From NCBI GenBank assembly GCA_015272215.1, contig JACYMD010000010.1:53658-117657 (forward strand): DNA of 64,000 bases, given 5' to 3'. The stretch comes from Rivularia sp. T60_A2020_040 (GTDB lineage: Bacteria; Cyanobacteriota; Cyanobacteriia; Cyanobacteriales; Nostocaceae). The notes beneath the pieces are model-generated. The model made no database searches. It had not been told where the DNA came from and saw nothing but the letters and a program-made list of their open reading frames with translations. Each line of letters opens with the position of its first letter. Within the stretch, counting starts at the first letter, position 1. Below, piece by piece: positions 46,161 through 55,095 of this stretch. Made by a program: the position numbers and the translations under genes.

Positions 46161-46556
46161 ATGTTGGGAATATTTTTAACCACCTTAGCAACAGCATTAA
46201 GTTTGCTAATTGTAGATATAGTAGTACCAGGTGTGAACATTGCTAATTTTCCATCAGCTTTAATTGCTGGTTTGGTAATTGGTTTAATAAATGGTTCAAT
46301 AAAACCTGTGATATCTACACTTTCGTTACCAGTAAATTTGGTGACATTGGGAGCTTTTTCCCTTGTAGTTAACGGACTTTGTTTCTGGTTAGCGGCTGTT
46401 TTAACTCCGGGATTTGCAGTCAAAGGAATTATTGCTTTCTTCATCGGGCCAGTAATTTTGTCTTTTGCTAATACCTTCATCAGTAACTACTTCGTGGAAA
46501 GAAATCTTCTTAAAGGTACTGAAACAACCAGTAAAGCAGAATTACCTTCTAATTAA
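46161..46556 (+). CDS. YvlD/DUF360-type small membrane protein ('phage holin family')
   Basis: 131 residues with four spans (LTTLATALSLLIVDIVV, ALIAGLVIGLINGSI, LVTLGAFSLVVNGLCFWLAAVL, IIAFFIGPVILSFANTFI). The GLVIGLINGSIKPVI and NGLCFWLAA elements are those of the YvlD/Mycobact_4TM family. Databases label the family 'phage holin', but it is chromosomal, widespread and not evidence of a prophage. Role: membrane or stress-related, not settled. It is followed by a Pmp3-type protein gene, also stress-associated in other organisms. Confidence 0.85.
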   Translation: MLGIFLTTLATALSLLIVDIVVPGVNIANFPSALIAGLVIGLINGSIKPVISTLSLPVNLVTLGAFSLVVNGLCFWLAAVLTPGFAVKGIIAFFIGPVILSFANTFISNYFVERNLLKGTETTSKAELPSN

Positions 46557-46701
46557 TTAATAATTTAATTAATAGTAAGGGCAAGAAATTTTCAATTTTT
46601 AAACCAAATTAAACCAAAATATATCTTTAGTTAGATAGAGTTGTAAATTTTGGTTTATCTCGAATCAAATCAATCAATTGTAATTCAAAGAGTAACAAAA
46701 C

Positions 46702-46878
46702 ATGAAACTTCTACTTGGTATACTTTTACCTCCCGTTGGTATTTTCCTAACTTATGGAGTTGGCCCAACTTTATTTATTAATATTGGATTAACTTTATTA
46801 GGTTGGATTCCCGGAAGCATTCATGCTGTATGGGCAATTTCCAAACGTAACGAAATGAATCGAGAAGGAACTTTATAG
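46702..46878 (+). CDS. YqaE/Pmp3-family membrane protein
   Basis: 58 residues, two spans: KLLLGILLPPVGIFLTYGVG and FINIGLTLLGWIPGSIHAVWAI, ending in a charged tail. The LPPVGIF and GWIPGSIHAVWAI elements are the Pmp3/UPF0057 signature. Members are small plasma-membrane proteolipids, often induced by salt or cold. Too short for many gene finders; the ATG at 46702 fits the family N-terminus. A perfect hairpin terminator follows. Confidence 0.9.
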   Translation: MKLLLGILLPPVGIFLTYGVGPTLFINIGLTLLGWIPGSIHAVWAISKRNEMNREGTL

Positions 46879-46918
46879 TTTGCTATCTTAAGTGAGTGAA
46901 CATTTTGTGTTTAATAAA

Positions 46919-46946
46919 GGGGGGGTGGATAATGTCCACCCTTTTG
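46919..46946 (+). terminator. Rho-independent terminator after the YqaE gene
   Basis: GGGTGGA (46923-46929), loop TAATG, TCCACCC (46935-46941), then TTTT. It lies 45 bases after the stop. Confidence 0.88.
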
Positions 46947-46990
46947 ATTTGATATTATTCCATTAATTAGCTATACAAATAACCTATGTA

Positions 46991-47137
46991 GAGACGTTGC
47001 ATTGCAACGTCTCCGCATATCTAGTTTATGTTGATAATTTGATGGAATAATATCATCTGCTAGTAAATACAATATATTTTGATTAAAATTGATCTGTTAA
47101 GAATTACAAATTAAAAAGACGTAGCAATGCTACGTCT
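46991..47137. repeat. Two palindromic interspersed repeats (GAGACGT family), copies 6 and 7
   Basis: Copy 6: GAGACGTTGC...GCAACGTCTC (46991-47013). Copy 7: AGACGTAGCA...TGCTACGTCT (47118-47137). They are separated by about 105 bp of AT-rich DNA between two convergent genes. Confidence 0.85.
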
Positions 47138-47178
47138 CTACATGAATATTCATCCTAAAACAGTAATTAATTTTTTAT

Positions 47179-47943
47179 TTATTTTTCTTTTAACCATTCA
47201 GCAGTTGTTAAAAGTAACTCTCTTAATTTTTGTTTTAACTGACGTTCTTTTTTGGCAAAGGATGTACCGGCTTCACCAAGTTTAGTTTCCATATCAGAAT
47301 GCTTTTCTTTGACTTGAGAAATCATCTCTCCTGCTTGGGGACGAGCTTTTTCATACCAGGTTTTAGCATCATCTAAATAAGTTTGTACATCAACGGAATC
47401 TCCACCATATCGTGCAGCTAAATTAGCTTTGACAACAGCGATTTGTGCTTGTAATTGAGCATAACGTTTCTTTAATAAAGAGACTTCTTCGCTGTTTTTT
47501 ATATTCTCAACCGCTGATTGAATTGCACTTTGAGCTTCTGTTGATTTTTCTTGAGTTGTGTCTTGAATTTCTGTCAAAATGCCTTCAACTTCTTGCTGAA
47601 TTTTATCTTCTTCATCATCCAATTGAGCTTGTAATTGCTTAACTTCTGTCTGAGTTTTATTTAAAGCTTCCCGTCGTTTACTATTAATAGCTTCCACAGC
47701 ACCTTCTATAGATGCTGTTACTTCTTCTTTAATTTCGCTACCTTTACCTTGTACATTTTCAACTACAGCAGAAACAGCATCTTTGACAAGTACGCGAAGT
47801 TCAACTGAACCTTCTTTAAATTCAGAAACAACTCCACCAACGGCAAGTCGAACAATTTCTCGAATTCGATCAATTCTTTGTTGTCCAGTTTCTTTGACTT
47901 GCTGTAAATCTGTTTGAATTTGCTCTTTGATATTGTCAGCCAT
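47179..47943 (-). CDS. Long coiled-coil protein, LEA/apolipoprotein-like
   Basis: 254 residues, nearly all helical, very rich in Glu, Lys, Gln and Ala, with 11-mer-like periodicity (IQTDLQQVKETGQQRID; VTASIEGAVEAINSK; TQTEVKQLQAQLDDEEDKIQ). There is no signal peptide or membrane span. The pattern resembles late-embryogenesis-abundant or apolipoprotein-type amphipathic helices, which protect membranes and proteins during desiccation. It shares the region with YvlD- and Pmp3-type genes that are often stress-related. The class is inferred from composition; a structural coiled-coil role is equally possible. Confidence 0.65.
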   Translation of the reverse strand: MADNIKEQIQTDLQQVKETGQQRIDRIREIVRLAVGGVVSEFKEGSVELRVLVKDAVSAVVENVQGKGSEIKEEVTASIEGAVEAINSKRREALNKTQTEVKQLQAQLDDEEDKIQQEVEGILTEIQDTTQEKSTEAQSAIQSAVENIKNSEEVSLLKKRYAQLQAQIAVVKANLAARYGGDSVDVQTYLDDAKTWYEKARPQAGEMISQVKEKHSDMETKLGEAGTSFAKKERQLKQKLRELLLTTAEWLKEK

Positions 47944-48160
47944 ATTCTATACCTATGCAAAATAATTTAGAAGTTTTTGTTGACATCATGTCTCCTCTAT
48001 ATAGTGACGTACCATTTTCTTTAGTGGTACATCCTTTAGATAGAAAATGGTTGTAAAAATCAAATATTTATTCCAAGAGATATCTTTAGTAGTTGGAAAC
48101 TGGTAATTGAAAAGTGATAAAGTTAAATATGACCTAAACTTAAAGTTAATTTTGATAAAA

Positions 48161-48496
48161 ATGATAGCTGTTATCAAGTTTTTATTGTTAACGTATTTAT
48201 TATTGATAATTGGTTTGCAACAACCAGCTTTCGCGGATACAACTGATGGAGCAAAAATATTTGCCGCAAATTGTGCTGGTTGTCATATTAATGGTGGTAA
48301 TATTATCCGACGCGGTAAAAATTTACAAATGAAATCTCTAAAAAAATATAATATGGATTCTATAGAGGCTATTTCTGATATTGTGACCTACGGTAAAAAC
48401 AATATGTCAGCCTACAAAGAGCGTTTAAGTGAATCAGAAATTCAAACTGTAGCCAGCTATGTTTTAAACCAAGCTGAAAATAATTGGCGTAAATAA
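48161..48496 (+). CDS. c6-like c-type cytochrome
   Basis: About 111 residues from the ATG at 48161, with a signal peptide (FLLLTYLLLIIGLQQPAFA, cleavage near FADT). An upstream in-frame ATG at 48107 would put 18 polar residues before the signal sequence. The mature protein of about 86 residues has haem motif CAGCH (C38-C41-H42) and axial Met in KNNMSAYKERL. The helix-loop DGAKIFAANC and final VASYVLNQAE are those of cytochrome c6. Sequence around the haem (GGNIIRRGKNLQMKSL) is diverged from PetJ, pointing to the c6B/c6C-like group with unclear electron partners. A cytochrome P450 gene follows 81 bp downstream. Confidence 0.85.
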   Translation: MIAVIKFLLLTYLLLIIGLQQPAFADTTDGAKIFAANCAGCHINGGNIIRRGKNLQMKSLKKYNMDSIEAISDIVTYGKNNMSAYKERLSESEIQTVASYVLNQAENNWRK

Positions 48497-48556
48497 GACA
48501 GTTGACAGTGGACAGTGGACAGTTGACAGTGGACAGTGGACAGTTGACAGTTGACC
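48496..48556. repeat. TTGACAG/TGGACAG heptamer array between the cytochrome and P450 genes
   Basis: About eight units of 'ttgacag' and 'tggacag', followed by CCTTTGA units reaching the P450 start. Confidence 0.9.
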
Positions 48557-48577
48557 TTTGACCTTTAACCTATTTAA

Positions 48578-50053
48578 ATGACTACTATTAATCTACCAAA
48601 ATTAAATGTACCCGGACCGCCTGGAAATCGAATTTTAGGTCGTTTACCCCTAGTTTTACGCTTTGGTAAAGATTCTATCGGATATACACGCCGTTTATTT
48701 GAAACTTATGGTTCTGTAGTATCGATGACGGCGGAAGGCGGTACGAATATATACTCACCCCTTACAGAATGTCCTGGTACGGTTTTTACTTGTGGTGCGG
48801 AAAATGTACGTACTGTCACTAGTCAGCACGAAATTTATCATAAATATCCGTTATCTGCAAAAATGTACAAGAAGCGGAATGACTCACCGCGAACAGAACC
48901 TTTGAAGCATTTTGGTGTGGGTTTATTCGGTGTAAATGGCGCAACTCATCGTCAACACCGTCAACTTTTGATGCCAGCTTTTCACAAGCAACGTATTGAT
49001 TCTTACCGTGATGATATGGTTGCTATTACGCAATCGGTACTTGAGCAATTAATTATTGATAACCCAGTTGATATTGCTCAAGTAATGCGTCTTCTTACCC
49101 TCCGTGTAGCTACTAAAACCTTGTTCGGTAGCGATGTTGGTGAAGAAGGTGCTAAAAGTGGTGAAATTTTACAACAAGCATTGGGGCTGAATGGAAACTT
49201 AGCGATCGCTCTTTTACCTTTTGATATTCCAGGGCTACCTTATCATCGATTACTCAACTTATTCGCGCAACTTGATGAAGAGATGCGTCAGCTAATTCGC
49301 CGCAAACGTGCTAATAATAAAGATGATGGAGATGTCATTTCCATGTTAATTCGAGCGCGAGATGCGGAAACAGGATTGACGTTGAGCGAAGATGAACTTT
49401 TAGGACACGCAGGGGTTATCTTCGCAGCAGGACATGAAACTAGTGCAAATGCACTGACTTGGACGCTATTTCTATTGTCGCAACATCCAAAAATAGCCCA
49501 AGATGTAGTTGATGAACTGCAAAGCGTATTAAAAGGAGAAGCCCCAACCGTAGAACAATTACAAAGATTGCCTTTATTAGAAAGAGTGATTAAAGAAAGT
49601 ATGCGGGTGTTGACTCCTGTACCTTGGAATGCTCGCGTTACTTCCCAAACAACAAAACTCGGAGGCTATGAATTACCAGCAGGAACGGAAGTTTTTGTCA
49701 GTATTTACCAAACCCATCATATGTCCGAAATTTATTCCCAACCGGAGAAATTTGACCCCTCAAGATGGGAGACATTTGAACCAACAATGTTTGAGTATAA
49801 TCCTTTTAGCGCCGGAAGTCGTATCTGTATAGGTGCAGGTTTTGCGATGATGGAAATTAAAATTGTATTAGCAATGTTATTACAAAAATACCGCTTACAA
49901 TACATACCCAGTCAAACAATAGACCGTTTTGGAGTAATTGTCATGTCACCTAAAAATGGGCTTAAAATGATTATTCGTAAACAAGACCGTAATTTTACTC
50001 AAGGAGTCGGTGGAGTCAAAGGAAACGTGCGTGAAATGGTGGAAGTTAGTTGA
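48578..50053 (+). CDS. Cytochrome P450
   Basis: 491 residues. I-helix oxygen-binding motif AGHETSAN (about 284-291), ExxR in ESMR (340-343) and haem-binding FSAGSRICIGAG with the axial Cys417. There is no membrane anchor at the N-terminus (begins with a PGPPGNRILGRLP hinge), so it is probably soluble or peripheral. The family looks like bacterial class I P450s acting on fatty or terpenoid substrates, but the substrate is not predictable. It is preceded by a c-type cytochrome, and no ferredoxin or reductase is adjacent. The stop TGA lies in a TTGACAG repeat. Confidence 0.92.
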   Translation: MTTINLPKLNVPGPPGNRILGRLPLVLRFGKDSIGYTRRLFETYGSVVSMTAEGGTNIYSPLTECPGTVFTCGAENVRTVTSQHEIYHKYPLSAKMYKKRNDSPRTEPLKHFGVGLFGVNGATHRQHRQLLMPAFHKQRIDSYRDDMVAITQSVLEQLIIDNPVDIAQVMRLLTLRVATKTLFGSDVGEEGAKSGEILQQALGLNGNLAIALLPFDIPGLPYHRLLNLFAQLDEEMRQLIRRKRANNKDDGDVISMLIRARDAETGLTLSEDELLGHAGVIFAAGHETSANALTWTLFLLSQHPKIAQDVVDELQSVLKGEAPTVEQLQRLPLLERVIKESMRVLTPVPWNARVTSQTTKLGGYELPAGTEVFVSIYQTHHMSEIYSQPEKFDPSRWETFEPTMFEYNPFSAGSRICIGAGFAMMEIKIVLAMLLQKYRLQYIPSQTIDRFGVIVMSPKNGLKMIIRKQDRNFTQGVGGVKGNVREMVEVS

Positions 50054-50081
50054 CAGTGGACAGTTGACAGTGGACAGTTGA
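50048..50081. repeat. TTGACAG heptamer array overlapping the P450 stop
   Basis: Four to five units 'ttgacagtggacag'; the first provides the TGA stop codon. Followed by CCTGTTG and CCTTTGA units to 50145. Confidence 0.88.
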
Positions 50082-50149
50082 GATACAGATTTCTTTGCCT
50101 GTTGCCTGTTGCCTCTTACCTCTTGCCTTTAACCTTTGACCTTTAACCT

Positions 50150-52327
50150 TTAATAATATCCATAAGTCTTACTAGCTTTATCTCCATTAATCACCATACC
50201 TAAAACATTGGTTCTTGCCATTTCTAAGTGTTCTATGGCTTGCATCATTGCTGAACGGTCTGTTTGATGTATTCTAGCTACAAGTACAACACCATTCGTA
50301 TGAGGTGCAAGTAAATTAGCATCAGCTAATCCTAATAAAGGAGGAGTATCATAAATTACTAAATCAAAGGTAGAATGTAAATCTTCCATGATTTGCTTCA
50401 TCTTTTGCGAAGAAAGCAATTTTATGGGGTCTGGAGGATTTGAACCTGCGGTAATTACTGATAATCCACCTAAAGAAGATATTTCTCGAATAGCCATTTC
50501 TCTCGGTATATTCCCGGAAATTAAATTACTTAATCCCCAGAGATTGTTTAAATTAGCTAAATCATGAATTTGAGGTCGTCGCATATCTGCATCTACTAAT
50601 AGCACCCGTCTTCCCATTGCACAAGCGGTTTGTGCTAAATTAAATGCAACTGTAGATTTACCGTCTCCGGACATGGCAGAACTAATAACTAAAGAATTAA
50701 TCGTTTCATCGGAACTAAGTAATTGAATATTAGTATGTAGAACTCGAAATGCTTCAGAAAATCTGGATGATTCAACATATCGCTCAATAGCTATCTCACG
50801 ATGGGGAACAATTTTCGCAAAATTAGAGTTGTTTTGAGGAAGTACATTTACTGTTTCTTCAACAAAATTTTCTTCTGAAATAAGTTGTTTTTGACTATAT
50901 GGTAATTGTTTTTCAAAAGGAATATTTGCGAGCAGTGGTAGTCTAATTTTTTCTCTAAAAGCTTCTATAGAATGGTATCGATTATCTAGCTTTTCAATCA
51001 ATAGCCCGCTACCAATTCCTAAAAGAGTACTAGCAACAAATCCTAAAATTAAATTACGGGGAATGCTGGGAGATATCGGAATTTCTGGTTGAATTGGTGC
51101 TTGAATTAATTGCCAAGGAACTTGTGTTTGTGCCGCTTCAATTTGCAGTTTTTCACGAGTAGCTAAAAACCGACTTAAACTATCAGTTGCTACTTGCAAT
51201 TCCCTATTTAATTCGGTGTATTTCCGATTAATATAGGGAGATTGTTCAATTTTTTTATTCAGCAGTTGTTCTGATGTACTCAGAGCTTGACTTTGCTGTT
51301 GTAAATTTTGTAATTCGGAAGCCGCTTCAGCACGTTTTATATATAAAACTCGTTGTGCTTCTTGATTTAGTAAAGGTAATAGTTTTTGTCGTTTTTCTTG
51401 CAAATTTTGAATAGGAATGCTTTCTTCGCGGAAACGTGTAGATTCACCAGCAATCTGAGTTTCTAATTGACGCAACTGGATAATCAATTGTTGATATACG
51501 GGTGCATCATTTAATGCTGCTAATGCTCCTTGTTGAGTTTGTAAGCTATTAAAATATGAGTAGGCTTTTGCTAATTCTTGATTGGCTACTACTCGCTTTT
51601 CTGATAATATTTTAAGTTGGTTAGCAATCTGTTCTGATTGAGTTTCCGGCTGTAAAAAATCGTTCTTTTCTCTAAATAATTGCAGTTCTTCCTGAATTTT
51701 ATTTACGCGCTTTTGAATAGGTGGTAATTGGGTTTCTACAAAATTAATACCCTGACGTAAATTAGTTTGACGGTGTTCTAAACTATATTTTAAATAACCT
51801 TGAGCGAGTTTATCTAATACAAATTTTATTTTAACTTTGTCGTTATCTTGGTAAACTACTTCGATAATTTTTGTCTCACCTAATCGAATAATCCGTAGAG
51901 ATTCGAGTAACGTTTGATAGTCAATATCTTTGTAAGAAGCTTGTAACTCCTCAATAATTTCTGTCATCAATTCAGGACTTTTCAACACCTGAATTTGAGT
52001 TTCATAATCTAACCCTGGCTTACTTAAACTTCCTTCCAGAAGTGTGGGAACATTGTTTGTTTCCGTATTTACAGGTTCGGCTAAAATTTGAAACTTAGCT
52101 TCATATTGTGGTTGTTGATTGAGAGTAAAAGCCACAACACCAGTCATTACCAGACAAGAAACCCCAAGGATTGCAAAACTTCGTCGCTTGAGAATAGTGA
52201 AGAATTGACGCAAATCCCAATCATCTTCCCCAGCTTCCATCCAAGGTATAGGTTGAGCTTGAAGCAACTGAGGTGCATAGTCTGTATCTCGATTACCAGA
52301 TGAGGGTTTAAAAGAATATGTCTCCAT
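50150..52327 (-). CDS. Exopolysaccharide tyrosine autokinase (Wzc/BY-kinase type)
   Basis: 725-residue chain-length regulator and autophosphorylating kinase of polysaccharide export. N-terminal Wzz domain with the first span (SFAILGVSCLVMTGVVAF, about 50-67), a long periplasmic coiled coil (about 200-410), a second span near LILGFVASTLLGIGSGLLI (about 430) and a cytosolic BY-kinase (about 535-725): Walker A SGDGKST, Walker A' LLVDADMRRP, Walker B VIYDTPPLLG. The C-terminal tyrosine cluster is short (KTYGYY). It is divergent from, and 683 bp away from, the exopolysaccharide cluster it most likely serves. Confidence 0.92.
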   Translation of the reverse strand: METYSFKPSSGNRDTDYAPQLLQAQPIPWMEAGEDDWDLRQFFTILKRRSFAILGVSCLVMTGVVAFTLNQQPQYEAKFQILAEPVNTETNNVPTLLEGSLSKPGLDYETQIQVLKSPELMTEIIEELQASYKDIDYQTLLESLRIIRLGETKIIEVVYQDNDKVKIKFVLDKLAQGYLKYSLEHRQTNLRQGINFVETQLPPIQKRVNKIQEELQLFREKNDFLQPETQSEQIANQLKILSEKRVVANQELAKAYSYFNSLQTQQGALAALNDAPVYQQLIIQLRQLETQIAGESTRFREESIPIQNLQEKRQKLLPLLNQEAQRVLYIKRAEAASELQNLQQQSQALSTSEQLLNKKIEQSPYINRKYTELNRELQVATDSLSRFLATREKLQIEAAQTQVPWQLIQAPIQPEIPISPSIPRNLILGFVASTLLGIGSGLLIEKLDNRYHSIEAFREKIRLPLLANIPFEKQLPYSQKQLISEENFVEETVNVLPQNNSNFAKIVPHREIAIERYVESSRFSEAFRVLHTNIQLLSSDETINSLVISSAMSGDGKSTVAFNLAQTACAMGRRVLLVDADMRRPQIHDLANLNNLWGLSNLISGNIPREMAIREISSLGGLSVITAGSNPPDPIKLLSSQKMKQIMEDLHSTFDLVIYDTPPLLGLADANLLAPHTNGVVLVARIHQTDRSAMMQAIEHLEMARTNVLGMVINGDKASKTYGYY

Positions 52328-53010
52328 TGCTTCTTCACGCTTACTAAAAATCTAAACCATACATGAGCATAAACACTGCTATTCCAAGTGCTTTAAAGCA
52401 AAATATTAACCTTATCTCTAAGATAATGACTTCCTTGAATTTACGTAGATTTTGATTTTTTTATCGGGAATAGGGTTGGGGGGTTGGGGGGAATAGTATC
52501 CGGCGGTTCAAACCGCAGCTATACACCCGTCTGCACGGGTTTAAAATTCATTAATGTTTAATAACTTGTTCCAAGACTCTGGCTTGGAAATTTTGTCCCC
52601 AAGCTCTTCCTGGGGACGAGAAGAATGTTGATATTTTTTTAACTCTGTTTAACGAATATTAACGAATATTAAAAGCATCAGTTTTTTAACCGTAGAATCT
52701 CAGAAAATATTTTTATTTGTTGTGAAAAATTAGTATATTTACTGAAGTATTATTCATAACCAATCTCTATTAATAGTTAAAGAAAAATCTAATACTTACG
52801 AACTTTTACACAGTTATCCTATCTACTATTGATAAAAAAATTTGTTTTTTACAGTTATTAGTCAGCTATTACGGGATTTTTAAAAACTCAATGCATTAGT
52901 TGAATTTGAGGGAAACAAAGATATGTAAACTTTTTGTTGTTTTGTGATAAATTATGTTTTTTTGGGCAAATTAAAATTAAGTTCCCAATAATTTTTGGTA
53001 AAAAAATAAG
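52328..53010. promoter_or_regulatory. 683-bp divergent region upstream of the exopolysaccharide genes, with hairpin cluster
   Basis: Holds consecutive hairpins: GCGGTTcaAACCGC (about 52503-52516), ACCCGTctgcACGGGT (about 52527-52542), CCAAGactctggCTTGG (about 52570-52586) and GTCCCC...GGGGAC (about 52595-52619). Then 390 bp of AT-rich sequence run to the glycosyltransferase start, where promoters of the plus-strand cluster are expected. A functional role for the hairpins is not shown; related sequences are interspersed repeats. Confidence 0.45.
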
Positions 53011-54321
53011 ATGACCAAATCTTTTGAAAGGTTAAAAACACCTATTCTAAGTCAATATGATCAACTCCCAGATGTAAGTCCGGATTTTATCAAAATTGGA
53101 CAGTTAATTAAACTATCTGTAATTACCCAGTTTTTTCCACCAGATTACGCTCCCACGGGACAGTTAATTGAGGAGTTAGTCACGCATTTAGATAAACAAG
53201 GTGTAGATATCGAAGTTTTTACCGGACAACCGGGTTATGCTTTTGAGAATAATCATGCACCTGCTGTTGAAATTTGTGGAAAAGTCAAAATCAAACGCTC
53301 CCGTACCACACAACTTTGGTCTAAGAGAATTCGTGGTAAAACCATAAATGGAGTCTTGTTTACCCTACGTTCTGCATTGTATTTGGTTTCCGCAGCTCGC
53401 GATCGCAATACAGTTTTGCTAACTACAGCGCCTCCATTCTTGCCTGTTTTAGGGTATTTAGCTCATATTCTCTTTGGATTGAGCTATATTTGCATCCTCT
53501 ATGATTTGTATCCAGATATTGCGGTTGCTCTGGATGTAGTACCCAAAAAGCATTGGTTAACTCAACTATGGCAAGCTGTTAATAGAAAAGTATTGCGAAA
53601 AGCGTCCGGAATTATAGTTCTTAGCCCTGCAATGAAACGACAAGTGGTAGCAAATTATCCGGAGGTAGCCGATAAAATATCCGTGATTCACAGTTGGGCA
53701 AATACCCAAAAAATTGTACCGATTGCCAAAGAAGACAATTGGTTTGCACAGAGACACTCGCTTGTAAATAAATTTACAGTGCTGTACTCAGGCAACATGG
53801 GTCGATGCCATGATATACAGACTATGTTAGAGGCTGCTAAATATTTACAAAATGAACCGATTCAGTTTGTTTGTATTGGTGGTGGTGCAAAGCGCGATCA
53901 ACTTGTCAAGAAAGTAAAACAATTAGGCTTAAAAAACTTTTTGTTTCTTCCCTATCAACAACGAACTGTTTTACCTTACTCCTTAACGGCTTGCGATTTA
54001 TCCTTAGTCAGCGTCGATGCGGGTATGGAGAGTTTAGTCGCTCCCAGTAAACTTTATCCGGCTTTAGCGACAGGAAGACCAGTAGCAGTTATCTGTCCAG
54101 AACATTCTTACTTAAAACAGTTGATTGCAGATGGAAATTGTGGTGAAACTTTTGAAAATGGAGATAGTCATGGTTTAGCAGAGTATATTCGTCAGTTGAG
54201 TCAGGATAGTATTTTGACACATGGAACTGGTAAAGCTGCGCGTAAATACGTAGAGTCATATTTTACTTCCGAAGTGATTTCTAAACAATATTATAATGTA
54301 TTGTTGCAAGCGATTTTGTAA
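53011..54321 (+). CDS. Glycosyltransferase family 4
   Basis: 436 residues, GT-B fold. The N-terminal domain shows LSVITQFFPPDYAPTGQL with the polyproline hinge seen in WbuB-type fucosamine/quinovosamine-like transferases. The C-terminal nucleotide-sugar domain has VLYSGNMGRCHD and VSVDAGMESLVAPSKLYPALATGRPV. First gene of the plus-strand exopolysaccharide cluster; the sugar donor and acceptor are unknown. About 20 N-terminal residues precede the usual family start. The gene begins without a visible Shine-Dalgarno. Confidence 0.88.
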   Translation: MTKSFERLKTPILSQYDQLPDVSPDFIKIGQLIKLSVITQFFPPDYAPTGQLIEELVTHLDKQGVDIEVFTGQPGYAFENNHAPAVEICGKVKIKRSRTTQLWSKRIRGKTINGVLFTLRSALYLVSAARDRNTVLLTTAPPFLPVLGYLAHILFGLSYICILYDLYPDIAVALDVVPKKHWLTQLWQAVNRKVLRKASGIIVLSPAMKRQVVANYPEVADKISVIHSWANTQKIVPIAKEDNWFAQRHSLVNKFTVLYSGNMGRCHDIQTMLEAAKYLQNEPIQFVCIGGGAKRDQLVKKVKQLGLKNFLFLPYQQRTVLPYSLTACDLSLVSVDAGMESLVAPSKLYPALATGRPVAVICPEHSYLKQLIADGNCGETFENGDSHGLAEYIRQLSQDSILTHGTGKAARKYVESYFTSEVISKQYYNVLLQAIL

Positions 54322-54459
54322 GGAAAAAAGTGCATCTACCAATGGGCAGAATTAAAATTCATTAAATATACGTATAAATTCTTCAGTATAAATTTTATTT
54401 GTCAGTAAATTTACTGCTGTAAATTGATTTCGAGTAAATTAAAATTTCCGAGTTAAATT

Positions 54460-55011
54460 ATGAACAATAAAGGTGTAACAGTTTGGTTGACAGGTTTAAG
54501 TGGTGCAGGTAAAACGACAATTGCTAGATGTATCGAAGAGCAACTTAAAGCTCGCAATTGTCAAGTTGAGGTTTTAGATGGTGACTTAATCAGAACTTGG
54601 TTATCTCAAGGATTAGGTTTTAGTAAAAAAGACCGGGATATCAATGTACGTCGGGTAGGATTTGTGGCTAACTTACTCAGTCGTAATGGAGTCGTGGTGA
54701 TTGCTGCAATGATTAGTCCTTATCAGGAAATCAGAGATGAAATCCGAGCTATTAACAAAGATTTTGTTGAAGTTCACGTAAATGCACCTTTAGAATTGTG
54801 TGAAGCGCGAGATGTTAAAGGTTTGTACGCTAAAGCCAGAAGCGGAGAAATCAAGGGTTTTACGGGAATAGATGACCCTTATGAAGTTCCTCTGAATCCA
54901 GAAGTTGTTTGTGAGAGTGGGGAGGAAACTGTGGAGGAAAGTGCTAAGAAGGTGATTCGCACTTTGGAAAAGTTGGGTTATGTTCGGGGTGTAGTTGAGT
55001 ATCAGATTTAG
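54460..55011 (+). CDS. cysC: Adenylylsulfate kinase (APS kinase)
   Basis: 183 residues. It phosphorylates APS to PAPS, the sulfuryl donor. P-loop LSGAGKTT (about 13-20), GDLIRTWLSQGLGFSKKDRD with the APS-binding residues, ISPYQEIRDE with the catalytic Ser, and KGLYAKARSGEIKGFTGIDDPYE in the mobile lid region all match CysC. No ATP sulfurylase (sat/cysN) domain is fused. Its location inside an exopolysaccharide cluster that encodes two sulfotransferases suggests a dedicated PAPS supply for polysaccharide sulfation rather than general sulfate assimilation. Confidence 0.95.
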   Translation: MNNKGVTVWLTGLSGAGKTTIARCIEEQLKARNCQVEVLDGDLIRTWLSQGLGFSKKDRDINVRRVGFVANLLSRNGVVVIAAMISPYQEIRDEIRAINKDFVEVHVNAPLELCEARDVKGLYAKARSGEIKGFTGIDDPYEVPLNPEVVCESGEETVEESAKKVIRTLEKLGYVRGVVEYQI

Positions 55012-55095
55012 GTGGTTGTGGGTTTTTCCTTGCAATCATAAAATGACCATCAAATTCAAAGACTATGACCAATCGTTCCAATATTATTAATTAAG

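Noticed and set aside
46161..46556. Prophage indicated by a 'phage holin family' gene
   Set aside because: The YvlD/DUF360 family is chromosomal; no integrase, terminase or structural phage genes are in the window.
47445..47642. Plus-strand open frame inside the coiled-coil gene
   Set aside because: Leucine-rich shadow of a glutamine/glutamate-rich helical CDS on the other strand.
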